A stretch of 64,000 nucleotides of DNA from assembly GCA_937959395.1 (NCBI GenBank), contig CALGLR010000047.1:1-64000 (forward strand), read 5' to 3'. Each line of letters starts with the position of its first letter. Position 1 is the first letter of the stretch. This document shows, piece by piece, positions 17,436 to 26,056 of the stretch. Origin of the DNA: an uncultured Flavobacteriaceae bacterium (GTDB taxonomy: Bacteria > Bacteroidota > Bacteroidia > Flavobacteriales > Flavobacteriaceae). Below the pieces are notes generated by a model, which had not been told where the DNA came from, ran no database searches, and saw only the letters and a list, made by a program, of their open reading frames with translations. The position numbers were made by a program, and so were the translations under genes.

Positions 17436-19271
17436 TTGTTAAAAAGAATCTTATATTTTCTAATAACCATAAACTGTTTTTCGGCTTATGGCACTTCTGC
17501 TTTTAGCAATTACTTAAAAGCATTAAAAAACTTAGAATATAATAGTGCAATTAAAATTGCTAATACAATCAATGATACAAATTTAAGGAAAGAATCAATT
17601 GAATTAGCTGAAATTCTAAGTACAGCAGGACAATATAATATTAAAATAAAGTCTTCAAAAAGCGAAAACAATTTAACAGAAACCATATCTCTCTTATCTG
17701 AAGGATATAACACCTTATATACAAACCCATATAGTTCTATAGCTTTTTTAAAATTTAACGAAGCCTATAAAATTGCTTCTGAAGAAAAAAACACAGAGTT
17801 GCTTAAGTTTTGTTTAATTTCAATTATTCAAGTATATAACTTCGAAATTTCACAATCAAACGAAAACGTATTATTTTATCTTAATGAGTATAAAAACCTA
17901 ATCTCAGATAATGCAGATGAGTTTAATTACAAAATAAACTTACTATTATTTAACCTTAGAGATATTTTCCTTAACATTAAGATAGATAACTCATTTATTT
18001 CAGACTTTGAAACATTGATGAATTCTTTTAATTCAAATCATAATTTTTGGCCAAATTATTATTCAACTGTTGGTGTTTGGCAAGAATCTCAAAAAAACCC
18101 AGATATAGCTATTAAATATCATAACAAAGCAATAAACTTTATAAATGATGAACCCTTTTTAAGGTATATAAAATTTAGGTCTTTAATTAGATTATCAGAG
18201 ATCAAACGCAAAAATAAAAAATATGATGAAGCAATAATATATATAGAGGAAGCTTCAAATTATAAAGATAAATCTGATTCAATAAGATCAAATTATTATA
18301 TCCATTACTATTATTCTCAAAACCATTCTGAACAAAAAAATTATAAGAACGCTTATTTTCAACAAAAAAAAGCTAATGAGTTAAGTACAAAAATGAATTA
18401 CAAAAAAAATAGTTTAGAAATAGCTCATTTAAATATTAAATATAGAACTCAAGAAAAAGAGTTAGACTTATTAAAGGAACAACAAAAGAAAAAACAAAAT
18501 AGAAATATTGCTTTTACTCTTGGAGGGTTATTGTTTTTTGGAAGTCTTCTTTTTTTTCTTATCCAAAAAAACACAAAACGAAAACAACTTATAGCAGAAC
18601 AAGATAAAGAACTTGAAAAGCAAAAAGTATCTACCTTATTGAAAGACCAAGAAATTAATAGTATAAATGCTATGATTGAAGGTCAAGAAAAAGAACGTCA
18701 ACTCATTGCTAATGACTTACATGATGATCTAGGCGGATTAATGGCTACTGTAAAATTGCACTTTAATCGTTTAAAGGAAAAACCAACCGATACACTATAC
18801 GAGCAAACCAATTCACTTATTAATGATGCTTATAATAAGATTAGATCAATAGCCCATGTAAAAAATTCTGGTGTAATTGCTAAACAAGGACTTTTAAAAG
18901 CAGTACAAAATATGGCTATTAAAATTTCTAGAGCTAGTGATATAAAAATTGAAATTTTCGATTTTGGGTTAGATAATCGACTTCAAAATAGTGTAGAAAT
19001 CACTATTTTTAGAATGATACAAGAATTAACCACCAATATTATAAAACATGCTAATGCCACTTATGCTAGTATTAATTTAACCAATCATGAACATAGTTTA
19101 AATATTATGATTGAAGATAACGGTAAAGGTTTTGATTCTAATAAAGTTGTTAAAAATGATGGCATGGGTCTATATAGTATTGAAAAACGTATTGAACATT
19201 TAGAAGGCACAATGACAATAGAATCTAAACCCAGTCAAGGCACAACAATAATAATAGACATTCCATTATGA
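17436..19271 (+). CDS. TPR-containing sensor histidine kinase (HisKA_3 type)
   Basis: 611 residues: signal peptide (about 1-19), TPR-rich periplasmic region (25-340), one membrane helix (358-376), coiled coil, then HisKA_3 with IANDLHDDLGG (His429) and a HATPase_c domain (ELTTNIIKHAN, DNGKGF, GMGLYSI). The start appears to be TTG at 17436, one base after the previous stop. No ATG precedes the signal peptide in frame. The last four bases overlap the response regulator gene (ATGA), its likely partner. Confidence 0.9.
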   Translation: MLKRILYFLITINCFSAYGTSAFSNYLKALKNLEYNSAIKIANTINDTNLRKESIELAEILSTAGQYNIKIKSSKSENNLTETISLLSEGYNTLYTNPYSSIAFLKFNEAYKIASEEKNTELLKFCLISIIQVYNFEISQSNENVLFYLNEYKNLISDNADEFNYKINLLLFNLRDIFLNIKIDNSFISDFETLMNSFNSNHNFWPNYYSTVGVWQESQKNPDIAIKYHNKAINFINDEPFLRYIKFRSLIRLSEIKRKNKKYDEAIIYIEEASNYKDKSDSIRSNYYIHYYYSQNHSEQKNYKNAYFQQKKANELSTKMNYKKNSLEIAHLNIKYRTQEKELDLLKEQQKKKQNRNIAFTLGGLLFFGSLLFFLIQKNTKRKQLIAEQDKELEKQKVSTLLKDQEINSINAMIEGQEKERQLIANDLHDDLGGLMATVKLHFNRLKEKPTDTLYEQTNSLINDAYNKIRSIAHVKNSGVIAKQGLLKAVQNMAIKISRASDIKIEIFDFGLDNRLQNSVEITIFRMIQELTTNIIKHANATYASINLTNHEHSLNIMIEDNGKGFDSNKVVKNDGMGLYSIEKRIEHLEGTMTIESKPSQGTTIIIDIPL

Positions 19272-19894
19272 TAAGATTAGCAATCGCTGAAGATCATCAA
19301 TCATTAATTGACGGTATTAAATTACTTTTAGAATACGAAGACAACATTTCTATTGTTGGCACTGCTAACAACGGAGAAGATTTATTAGCTATTGTGAGAT
19401 TAAAACAACCTAATGTTGTGATAACCGATATTAGAATGCCAAAAATGGATGGTATTACAGCTACTAAACTCATTAAAAAGGAATTCCCTGAAATAAAGGT
19501 ATTAGCATTTACAATGTTCGATCAAACTAATGCAATAGAACAAATGATTGAAGCCGGTGCCTCTGGTTATTTATTAAAAAATTCTTCGTTAAGTGATGTT
19601 AAAGAAGCTATTGAAGCTGTGAAAAAAGGAGAAACCTATTACGACGCTAATATTGACATAAATGCGTTGCAAACTAATGTAAAGTCTTCAAAAAAAGGAA
19701 TCTTAACTAAACGCCAAATTCAAATTTTAGAACTCATTTCACAAGGAAAAACCTCTCGTGAAATTGCCGAACTCTTGTTTATTGGGATACATACAGTAGA
19801 TACACATAGAAAAAATATGGTTCGCATTCTTGGACTTAAAGGTAAAGGAGAATTAATGCGTTATGCCTTAGATAAAAAGTACAAGTTTACCTAG
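19268..19894 (+). CDS. NarL/LuxR-type response regulator
   Basis: 208 residues: receiver (Asp54 in VVITDIRMPKMDG, switch Thr and Lys105-type YLLKNSS) and a C-terminal LuxR helix-turn-helix (LTKRQIQILELISQGKTSREIAELLFIGIHTVDTHR spans about 140-180). Translationally coupled to the kinase. Targets unknown; candidate sites are the ATTGGGTAT words at 16571 and 19896. Confidence 0.93.
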   Translation: MIRLAIAEDHQSLIDGIKLLLEYEDNISIVGTANNGEDLLAIVRLKQPNVVITDIRMPKMDGITATKLIKKEFPEIKVLAFTMFDQTNAIEQMIEAGASGYLLKNSSLSDVKEAIEAVKKGETYYDANIDINALQTNVKSSKKGILTKRQIQILELISQGKTSREIAELLFIGIHTVDTHRKNMVRILGLKGKGELMRYALDKKYKFT

Positions 19895-19895
19895 C

Positions 19896-19904
19896 ATTGG
19901 GTAT
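19896..19904 (+). promoter_or_regulatory. Shared word ATTGGGTAT, copy 2
   Basis: Same nine bases as 16571-16579, at nearly the same distance from the next start codon. Confidence 0.3.
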
Positions 19905-19958
19905 GTTTTCATGGCTCCTTGATTTATATTTTTAACTATCTATAAATCAATTATCATA

Positions 19959-21188
19959 ATGAAAAAACTATACTTTATAACCGTTTTATGCTTTAACTAT
20001 AGCTTAACATTCTCTCAAAACAATAAAACTATTATGGAAATCGTTGATAAAATCTACCCGCGAGTAGAAAAAATCAATTTTATAAATCAAATTCAAAATG
20101 ATTCCATTTCTATATTAGAAAAACAAAAAGACTTTATAAACTATTTAAGTTTTATCAAAAATATTGAAAAGAAAAAGAAACTAAAAGGCTCTATCGCTTT
20201 TGGTTTTACTGGTAATGAAGCCGAAAATTCCAGCTTATTTATTATAAATACTGGTATGGAGGTAAATTATGGTATTTATCCTTTAGAGATTGAAGCAAAA
20301 ACTAATATTCAAACCCAAGTAAGCAACGGGAAATTTGAAGAAAATTTATCTAGTTTAGAAATATCTATGGACTATCATCCTTTTGATAATTTAACAAGTG
20401 AAGCTTACTCTTTTATCATTAGAACTAAAAATACGTTTCTAGGAATTAATCAACGTTATGAAATTGGAGGTGGATACATTTTTAATGTATATTCAAAAAC
20501 AACTCATGAAAAAGGTCAAAAATTGGTTGAAAAATCAGAAAAATGGAAGCAGAAGTATTCTAAAAAAAATTTAGATGAACTAGGAATAACAAAATGTTTA
20601 AAATCATATTGCAAAAAAGAAAAACTACTAAGCTCTACTGATGTTAATGAGATCTTTAGAGTAAAAGAAGATCATGAGAATTTAATTAAAAAACTTTACA
20701 GTAAACATCGAGCTGCTTTATTATTAGGAATTAATTATGAAATAGAAAAAACTCAAGATAGTCTAACACTCTTTAACGAGAATAACATAGCTATACTAAA
20801 AAACAATTTTGAAGCTACAAGTCTTTTTAGATTTGTTATAGCTCCAAAATACGAATTAAGAGGAGATCGCTTTAAGTGGTTTACCACTTCTTACTTTAAA
20901 ACAGCTTTACTAAAACCTGTTGATGGAATATATACTAATGAAAATATCCTTACTAACCCTACGCCGAATACTATTCTAACAGATAAAAAACTTGACTATT
21001 GGATTGATTTAAAAACAAGTTTCACTTTCGGAATCACTAATAAATTATCCTTTATTGCCTCATTAAATTACATTTATGATAATGCACCCAAACGTCAATT
21101 TTATGAAGACAATTCTGGAATATTTAAAATAGCAAAAGCTGAAAATAGATTTACTGGTATTAACTTTAACTTAAAATACACTTTATAA
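19959..21188 (+). CDS. Exported beta-barrel-like protein of unknown function
   Basis: 409 residues with signal peptide (MKKLYFITVLCFNYSLTFSQ). The body alternates hydrophobic and polar residues as in outer-membrane strands (KLKGSIAFGFTG, KLSFIASLNYIYD) and ends in an aromatic/hydrophobic final strand (FTGINFNLKYTL). Likely outer-membrane protein. It follows the two-component genes by 64 nt but has its own spacer with the shared ATTGGGTAT word, and may be their target. No family named. Confidence 0.65.
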   Translation: MKKLYFITVLCFNYSLTFSQNNKTIMEIVDKIYPRVEKINFINQIQNDSISILEKQKDFINYLSFIKNIEKKKKLKGSIAFGFTGNEAENSSLFIINTGMEVNYGIYPLEIEAKTNIQTQVSNGKFEENLSSLEISMDYHPFDNLTSEAYSFIIRTKNTFLGINQRYEIGGGYIFNVYSKTTHEKGQKLVEKSEKWKQKYSKKNLDELGITKCLKSYCKKEKLLSSTDVNEIFRVKEDHENLIKKLYSKHRAALLLGINYEIEKTQDSLTLFNENNIAILKNNFEATSLFRFVIAPKYELRGDRFKWFTTSYFKTALLKPVDGIYTNENILTNPTPNTILTDKKLDYWIDLKTSFTFGITNKLSFIASLNYIYDNAPKRQFYEDNSGIFKIAKAENRFTGINFNLKYTL

Positions 21189-21199
21189 AACCTTATTAT

Positions 21200-21234
21200 A
21201 ACAGTGCCTTAATCACTTAGATTGAGGCACTGTT
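21200..21234. terminator. Bidirectional terminator
   Basis: A 15-bp stem with one G-U (21200-21214 / 21220-21234), five-base loop, between convergent genes. Confidence 0.75.
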
Positions 21235-21242
21235 TGTATATA

Positions 21243-23276
21243 TTAATTTTCTTCTGGCAGAAACCCGTATGTCTTACTATAATTTAGCATTTGTCCTGGA
21301 AATGTTCCTGGTTGAACTACTTTAATTGTTGTGATTTCTCCATTATCATTTTTCTCAGGCACTAAAACAGGATTCACAAAACCGCTATAAGGAGCAGATG
21401 TAAATTGCTTATTTCTTTCTAATACTTCGGCATGAATTTCTTGATCTACTTTAACACCGTAACCTTCTACTAAAGCTTCTACTGCTTTAAAATCTCCTTC
21501 AGATTTAATACGCTGTGTTTCCCTTAATAATTGTCCAAAAAGCGTATGTAATTTTTCGTAATCATTAATATTAAAATAGGTCTTTCCGTCTCTAGTCATT
21601 TTTTCAATAACGTTATCTGCTTTTCCTTTTTCGTAGGCCCAAGCAGAAACCCACTGCCTATTTCTCATATGTGCTTCTTCGACATCGTCTCCTATATTTA
21701 AACGAATTAATTGCATCATCAAGCCATTTCTAATGTAACCATCAAAAGCGGCTTTACCAACAGTCTTCCAATCGTCTACCAAACCCAATTCTTGTAATTT
21801 TGGGCTGTATAAATAATATAAACCGACTAAATCTGCTCGACCTTCCTCTAAAGTTGAAGCATAATTTTTAAGTGTTTCTTTAGTTTCTCCAACCCCAGGG
21901 TTTAATTGCCCAGAAGCATGACCTATAACTTCATGTAAAGCTGTATGCAATTTATCACCCACCTGCCCATATTTTTCTTCAAGCTCTAATTCCTCGTTAT
22001 CATTAACAAATTCTTTTAAACGACCTGAACTTCCTGCTTTGCTATACGCTCTTATAATATTTCCTAAAGACACCGATTTACTTCCTATCTCAGCACGAAT
22101 CCAATTTGCATTGGGTAAATTAACTCCAATAGGAGTACTTGGAGAAGCATCTCCAGCTTCACCTGCAACGTTCACCACTTTATAAGTTACTCCTACAACA
22201 TTTTTCTTTTTGTGCTCTTTCATTAAAGGCGAATTATCTTCAAACCATTGCGCGTTTTTAGACAATACTTCCATTTTTTGAGACATATCAAAATCTTTAA
22301 TCTGAACAATAGATTCGTAAGACCCTCTGTATCCTAATGGATCATTATATACTTCAATAAAACTATTTATATAATCTATATTCCCTTTAGTCGCTCCTGT
22401 CCAAGCCACATTATAATCATCCCATGTTTGCAGGCTTCCTGTATTGTAATAGTTAATTAATAATCCTAAAGCATTCCCTTGTTCTTCATTTTCAGCAACG
22501 CCTTTTGCTAGTTTTAACCACTTTACAATTTCGTCTATAGCACTTCCATATAAACCTCCAGATTTATAAACACGCTCTTTAAGCACCCCTTCTTCTTTTA
22601 CTAATTGAGAGTTTAACCCAAAAGACAAAGGCTTGTCTTTATTAGGAGATTTCATCTTTTTATAAAAGGTTTCGACATCTTTATTAGTCACATTTGGCCC
22701 ATAAAAATTAACTGCAGATAAACCAACATTATCAACATTTTTTGCCTGATTTACTTTTTTAGAATCCTTGTTATTAAAAAGCACCTCGAACGCTTCTCCT
22801 TCTAATTTTACATTAGTATCTGCTAATAATTCTTTTAAATAATCTGAAGAAAACCCTGGTTTAATCTTATCATTAGAATAATGGTGATGAATACCGTTAC
22901 TAAACCAAACCCGTTTTAAATAGGTTTCAAATTCCTTCCAATTGCTAGAATTTTTATCTCCTTTATAACTTGTATAAACCCCCTCTAATGCTTTTCGTAT
23001 TTTAAGGTTATGTCTATAGTTTTGATCCCACATTATATCTCGCCCCGCTAAACCTGCCTGCGTTAAATAATACACTAACTTTTGTTCTTTTAAAGTTAAA
23101 TTATCCCAACCGGGGATTTGATAGCGTAATATTTTTATATCTGAAAATTGTTCAACATTGGTATTAAAAACAACTTCTTTTTTTACACCATCTGCATCTA
23201 ATATTTTTTTCTCATTATCTTTTCCACAAGAAAGAAAAAGAGAGACAACGATTACCAATAGTAGCTTTGACTTCAT
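21243..23276 (-). CDS. Dipeptidyl-peptidase III-like M49 metallopeptidase, lipoprotein
   Basis: 677 residues. Lipobox LFLSC (Cys17), so lipid-anchored outside the cytoplasm, unlike cytosolic eukaryotic DPP III. Zinc motif HEVIGH (448-453, the HExxxH form of M49) and third ligand in EEGRAD (477-482). It cleaves dipeptides from peptide N-termini. Single gene. Confidence 0.9.
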   Translation of the reverse strand: MKSKLLLVIVVSLFLSCGKDNEKKILDADGVKKEVVFNTNVEQFSDIKILRYQIPGWDNLTLKEQKLVYYLTQAGLAGRDIMWDQNYRHNLKIRKALEGVYTSYKGDKNSSNWKEFETYLKRVWFSNGIHHHYSNDKIKPGFSSDYLKELLADTNVKLEGEAFEVLFNNKDSKKVNQAKNVDNVGLSAVNFYGPNVTNKDVETFYKKMKSPNKDKPLSFGLNSQLVKEEGVLKERVYKSGGLYGSAIDEIVKWLKLAKGVAENEEQGNALGLLINYYNTGSLQTWDDYNVAWTGATKGNIDYINSFIEVYNDPLGYRGSYESIVQIKDFDMSQKMEVLSKNAQWFEDNSPLMKEHKKKNVVGVTYKVVNVAGEAGDASPSTPIGVNLPNANWIRAEIGSKSVSLGNIIRAYSKAGSSGRLKEFVNDNEELELEEKYGQVGDKLHTALHEVIGHASGQLNPGVGETKETLKNYASTLEEGRADLVGLYYLYSPKLQELGLVDDWKTVGKAAFDGYIRNGLMMQLIRLNIGDDVEEAHMRNRQWVSAWAYEKGKADNVIEKMTRDGKTYFNINDYEKLHTLFGQLLRETQRIKSEGDFKAVEALVEGYGVKVDQEIHAEVLERNKQFTSAPYSGFVNPVLVPEKNDNGEITTIKVVQPGTFPGQMLNYSKTYGFLPEEN

Positions 23277-23337
23277 TTTATTTTTTTTAATGTTCTAAAA
23301 CAAATGTAACCAATTAAATAGAACCCTAAAAAAATTG

Positions 23338-23345
23338 TATTTTTG
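23338..23345 (+). promoter_or_regulatory. -7 element
   Basis: TATTTTTG fits TAnnTTTG, 29 nt before the ATG at 23374. No clear -33. Confidence 0.4.
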
Positions 23346-23373
23346 AATACACTAATTACCAAAATTGAATCAA

Positions 23374-24399
23374 ATGAAGTTTTTAAAATATTTATTATTT
23401 CTAATATTAATAGGTGTTATTGGTACTGCGCTATATATTGCTGTTCAACCTAACACTTATGAATTTAGTAGAAGTCAAGTGATAAAAGCACCAGCTTCGG
23501 TACTATATAATAAAGTAAATGACTATAAAGCTTGGCAGGAATTTTCTCCTTGGTTAGAACAAGAACCTAGTGCAACACTTACCTATGGAAACAAAACAAA
23601 AGGTGTTAATGGAAGCTATTCTTGGAGTGGTGAGATTTTAGGTGAAGGTAATATGAAAACTACGGCGATCGATCCCAATAAATCTATTAATCAAGATATA
23701 AACTCAGTTAAACCATATGAATGGTCTTCTAAAGTTAATTGGACTTTCGAACCGGCTCCTGAAGGCACCAAAGTAACTTGGGCCATGACGGGTGAACAAA
23801 ATTTTATGGCTAAGGCATTTACTTTATACAATGGATCTATCGAAAAAACAACTGGCCCACAATTTGAGCGTGGTCTGGTTAAATTAGATAGTGTTGTACA
23901 ACTGGACATGAAAAAATATTCAATTAAGGTTGAAGGTGTTTCTGAATTTGGTGGTGGGTTTTACATTTACAACTCCAGCTCTTGTAAAATAGGTGATTTA
24001 CCTACTAAAATGAGCGAAATGATGCCTAAGTTAAACGCTTATATAAAAAAGAATAACATTACTATGGCTGGCCCTCCATATATATTATACCATAAAAAAG
24101 ATAACGAAAATGGAACCGTAATGTTCTCTTGCTGCATTCCTACAATAGCAAGAGTAATTACAACCGAAAGTGATATTCTTACGGGAGAATTAAAACCATT
24201 TACGGCATTGCAAACTACTCTAAGAGGAAATTACACAAACCTAAAGGAAGCTTGGGAAAAAACATTACAACATGTTTCTAAAAATAACTTAGAACAAATA
24301 AATAATGGTGTAATGATAGAATCTTATGTTACAGATCCAAGCATAACACCAAACCCTGCAAATTATCTTACCGATTTGTTTGTCGCTGTTAAAAAGTAA
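23374..24399 (+). CDS. Membrane-anchored SRPBCC protein fused to a GyrI-like domain
   Basis: 341 residues from ATG 23374 (a TTG three codons earlier is less likely). An N-terminal helix (4-22) anchors a START/SRPBCC polyketide-cyclase-like domain (residues 30-180, RSQVIKAPASVLYNKVNDYKAW). A GyrI/effector-binding domain follows (about 185-341). Such fusions probably bind a small hydrophobic ligand; none is known. Next gene, crcB, follows 37 nt downstream. Confidence 0.82.
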   Translation: MKFLKYLLFLILIGVIGTALYIAVQPNTYEFSRSQVIKAPASVLYNKVNDYKAWQEFSPWLEQEPSATLTYGNKTKGVNGSYSWSGEILGEGNMKTTAIDPNKSINQDINSVKPYEWSSKVNWTFEPAPEGTKVTWAMTGEQNFMAKAFTLYNGSIEKTTGPQFERGLVKLDSVVQLDMKKYSIKVEGVSEFGGGFYIYNSSSCKIGDLPTKMSEMMPKLNAYIKKNNITMAGPPYILYHKKDNENGTVMFSCCIPTIARVITTESDILTGELKPFTALQTTLRGNYTNLKEAWEKTLQHVSKNNLEQINNGVMIESYVTDPSITPNPANYLTDLFVAVKK

Positions 24400-24436
24400 T
24401 CATTTAATGACATTCTACACGCCAATATAATCTATT

Positions 24437-24802
24437 ATGAAAAATATATTACTTGTATTTATAGGTGGTGGATTTGGAAGTGTTTTAAGGTATATTATAG
24501 GTAATTACTTAAACTCTACAAACTCAGGAATTCCTTACGGCACATTTACTGCTAATATTTTAGGAAGCTTTCTTATTGGTATTATTCTAGGCTTAGCAGC
24601 AAAAAATGAAGCGCTTTCTCAAAGTCAGACGTTACTTTTAGCAACTGGTTTTTGTGGAGGTTTCACAACTTTTTCTACCTTTATGTATGAAAACCATTTG
24701 ATTTTAAAATCTGGTGATTTTATGACTTTTGCTCTGTATTCTATTGGTAGTTTTATTATTGGTTTTTTAGCTGTTTTTTTAGGGCTCTATCTGGTTAAAT
24801 AA
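24437..24802 (+). CDS. crcB: Fluoride exporter CrcB
   Basis: 121 residues, four membrane helices. Fluc motifs GGGFGSVLRY, GTFTANILGSFLIG and GFCGGFTTFSTF, with the pore Asn and Phe residues. Works as a dual-topology dimer. No fluoride riboswitch fits in the 37-nt spacer. Confidence 0.95.
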   Translation: MKNILLVFIGGGFGSVLRYIIGNYLNSTNSGIPYGTFTANILGSFLIGIILGLAAKNEALSQSQTLLLATGFCGGFTTFSTFMYENHLILKSGDFMTFALYSIGSFIIGFLAVFLGLYLVK

Positions 24803-24877
24803 CTACAAAGTTTTAGAAGTTAGTAGAGATTCCCTACAAATTATAGACACCATTTAATCAAAAAACAATTATTAATA

Positions 24878-24960
24878 GGTACGTTCGAGCGCAGTCGAGA
24901 ACTGTCTAACCAGGAAAGGTCTCGTCTTTATAGCCTATCTTGAGCTTTAGTCGAAAGACT
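24878..24960. repeat. Two copies of the TTCGA...CGCTC intergenic repeat
   Basis: GTTCGAGCGCAGTCGAGAAC (24883-24902) and a decayed copy TTGAGCTTTAGTCGAAAG (24940-24957). They lie downstream of the DUF1684 gene, which has more copies on its other side. Confidence 0.65.
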
Positions 24961-25033
24961 AAATCAAACATAAATAATCCTAAAGTAGTTGTAGTTGTGC
25001 TAAAAAACATGAGATCTCTTTTTTCAATGAGAT

Positions 25034-25630
25034 TTAATGTTTATTAAATTTTTTAACTCCAGCTTCTATTTTCACATCTAAATAGTTTTCCCTTGGCACT
25101 ATAGGACAGGAGTATTTTTCGTTGTAAGCACAATAAGGATTATATGCTTTATTAAAGTCTATAACCATGGTATCCCCTTCTTGAATTCGTAAATCTATAT
25201 AACGTCCACCTCCATAACTGGTATCTCCATTAGTATGATCTAAAAAAGGGAGAAACAAATAATCTTCATAACCGTCTTCAGCTTCTTTTGCTTTATAAAC
25301 ATTTAATTGATAGGTTTTATCTTTTATTATAAATGACAAAACGCCATAGACGCGCTCTTGAGAAACACGAGATGTTGTTGTTTTCATTGCAAAAAATTCA
25401 GAGTTTGGCGTTTTTTTAATATGGGCTTTAACCCTATATACTGAATCAAACTCAAAAAAATCTAATCCCCTAAACGCCTTTCTATCTTTATCTTTTAATG
25501 GTGATGTCGTAGCATCCTTATACTCTGCATTTATTGTTTTTTGAAATTCAGTATCTCCTAATAAAGATTGTTTTTCTTGTACGCAACTTGAAATAGAAAC
25601 GAATACTATTAAGTAAATTAATGTTCTCAT
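25034..25630 (-). CDS. DUF1684 lipoprotein
   Basis: 198 residues. Signal with lipobox SISSC (Cys16) then DUF1684: FFEFDSVYRV, a LxFxxxG-like strand core, GGGRYIDL and the signature FNKAYNPYCAYNEKYSCPIVP. Family function unknown. The gene stands alone between clusters of the same dispersed repeat. Confidence 0.85.
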   Translation of the reverse strand: MRTLIYLIVFVSISSCVQEKQSLLGDTEFQKTINAEYKDATTSPLKDKDRKAFRGLDFFEFDSVYRVKAHIKKTPNSEFFAMKTTTSRVSQERVYGVLSFIIKDKTYQLNVYKAKEAEDGYEDYLFLPFLDHTNGDTSYGGGRYIDLRIQEGDTMVIDFNKAYNPYCAYNEKYSCPIVPRENYLDVKIEAGVKKFNKH

Positions 25631-25679
25631 ATAGAATATTTTTAGTAATTATCAAAGATATCATGAATGTCTGGTCGAG

Positions 25680-25774
25680 CCTTTCGACTCCGCTCAAGAC
25701 AGGCTAAAGTCGAGACCTCGTTATTATTTATGCTCTCAATACATTAAAAACCTCTCGACTTCGCTCGAGGAGAC
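25680..25774. repeat. Cluster of the TTCGACT...CGCTC repeat
   Basis: Copies CCTTTCGACTCCGCTCAAG (25680-25699) and CCTCTCGACTTCGCTCGAGG (25751-25770), the latter a hairpin, plus fragments between. The rest of 25631-25860 shows no gene. Confidence 0.65.
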
Positions 25775-25899
25775 AACATATTCATTAACAACAAAATACT
25801 GAAAAGTAAATATTTAATCACATTTCGTTATTATTTCTCCAGTAAATGTACAATTTCTAATAATTTTGATTAGTTTTGAAGTAATAAAACAAAAGAACA

Positions 25900-25977
25900 A
25901 TGTATAATTTCGTCACAATTTGGAAACAATATACCCTTTCTCGAGAGAGGAGTAGGACTAATTATACTATGCTGTAA
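25900..25977 (+). CDS. Leader peptide (25 aa) of the MFS exporter gene
   Basis: ATG at 25900, stop at 25975-25977. The peptide begins MYNFVTIWKQYTL and then runs SRERSR. It follows two TAnnTTTG boxes (25861-25868, 25871-25878) and is followed 27 nt later by a strong terminator hairpin before the exporter gene. Bases 25952-25959 (GTAGGACT), inside codons 18-20, can pair with the left arm of that terminator. That layout is typical of a ribosome-stalling attenuator; the inducer is unknown. Confidence 0.6.
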   Translation: MYNFVTIWKQYTLSRERSRTNYTML

Positions 25978-26002
25978 CTATAACAATATATACACATTAT
26001 AA

Positions 26003-26036
26003 AAAAAGTCCAACTTCACAGTTGGACTTTTTCTTT
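26003..26036 (+). terminator. Attenuator terminator before the MFS gene
   Basis: A 12-bp stem (26003-26014 / 26021-26032), loop TTCACA, then TTCTTTTT, ending 20 nt before the exporter ATG. Because it lies upstream of the gene and is preceded by a leader frame, it is probably conditional. Confidence 0.75.
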
Positions 26037-26056
26037 TTATACAATTAACCAAAACA

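Noticed and set aside
24400-24436. Fluoride riboswitch before crcB
   Set aside because: The spacer is only 37 nt and lacks the crcB-motif pseudoknot.
25900-26056. Metabolite riboswitch before the MFS gene
   Set aside because: No known aptamer core is visible, while a leader frame and antiterminator explain the layout better.
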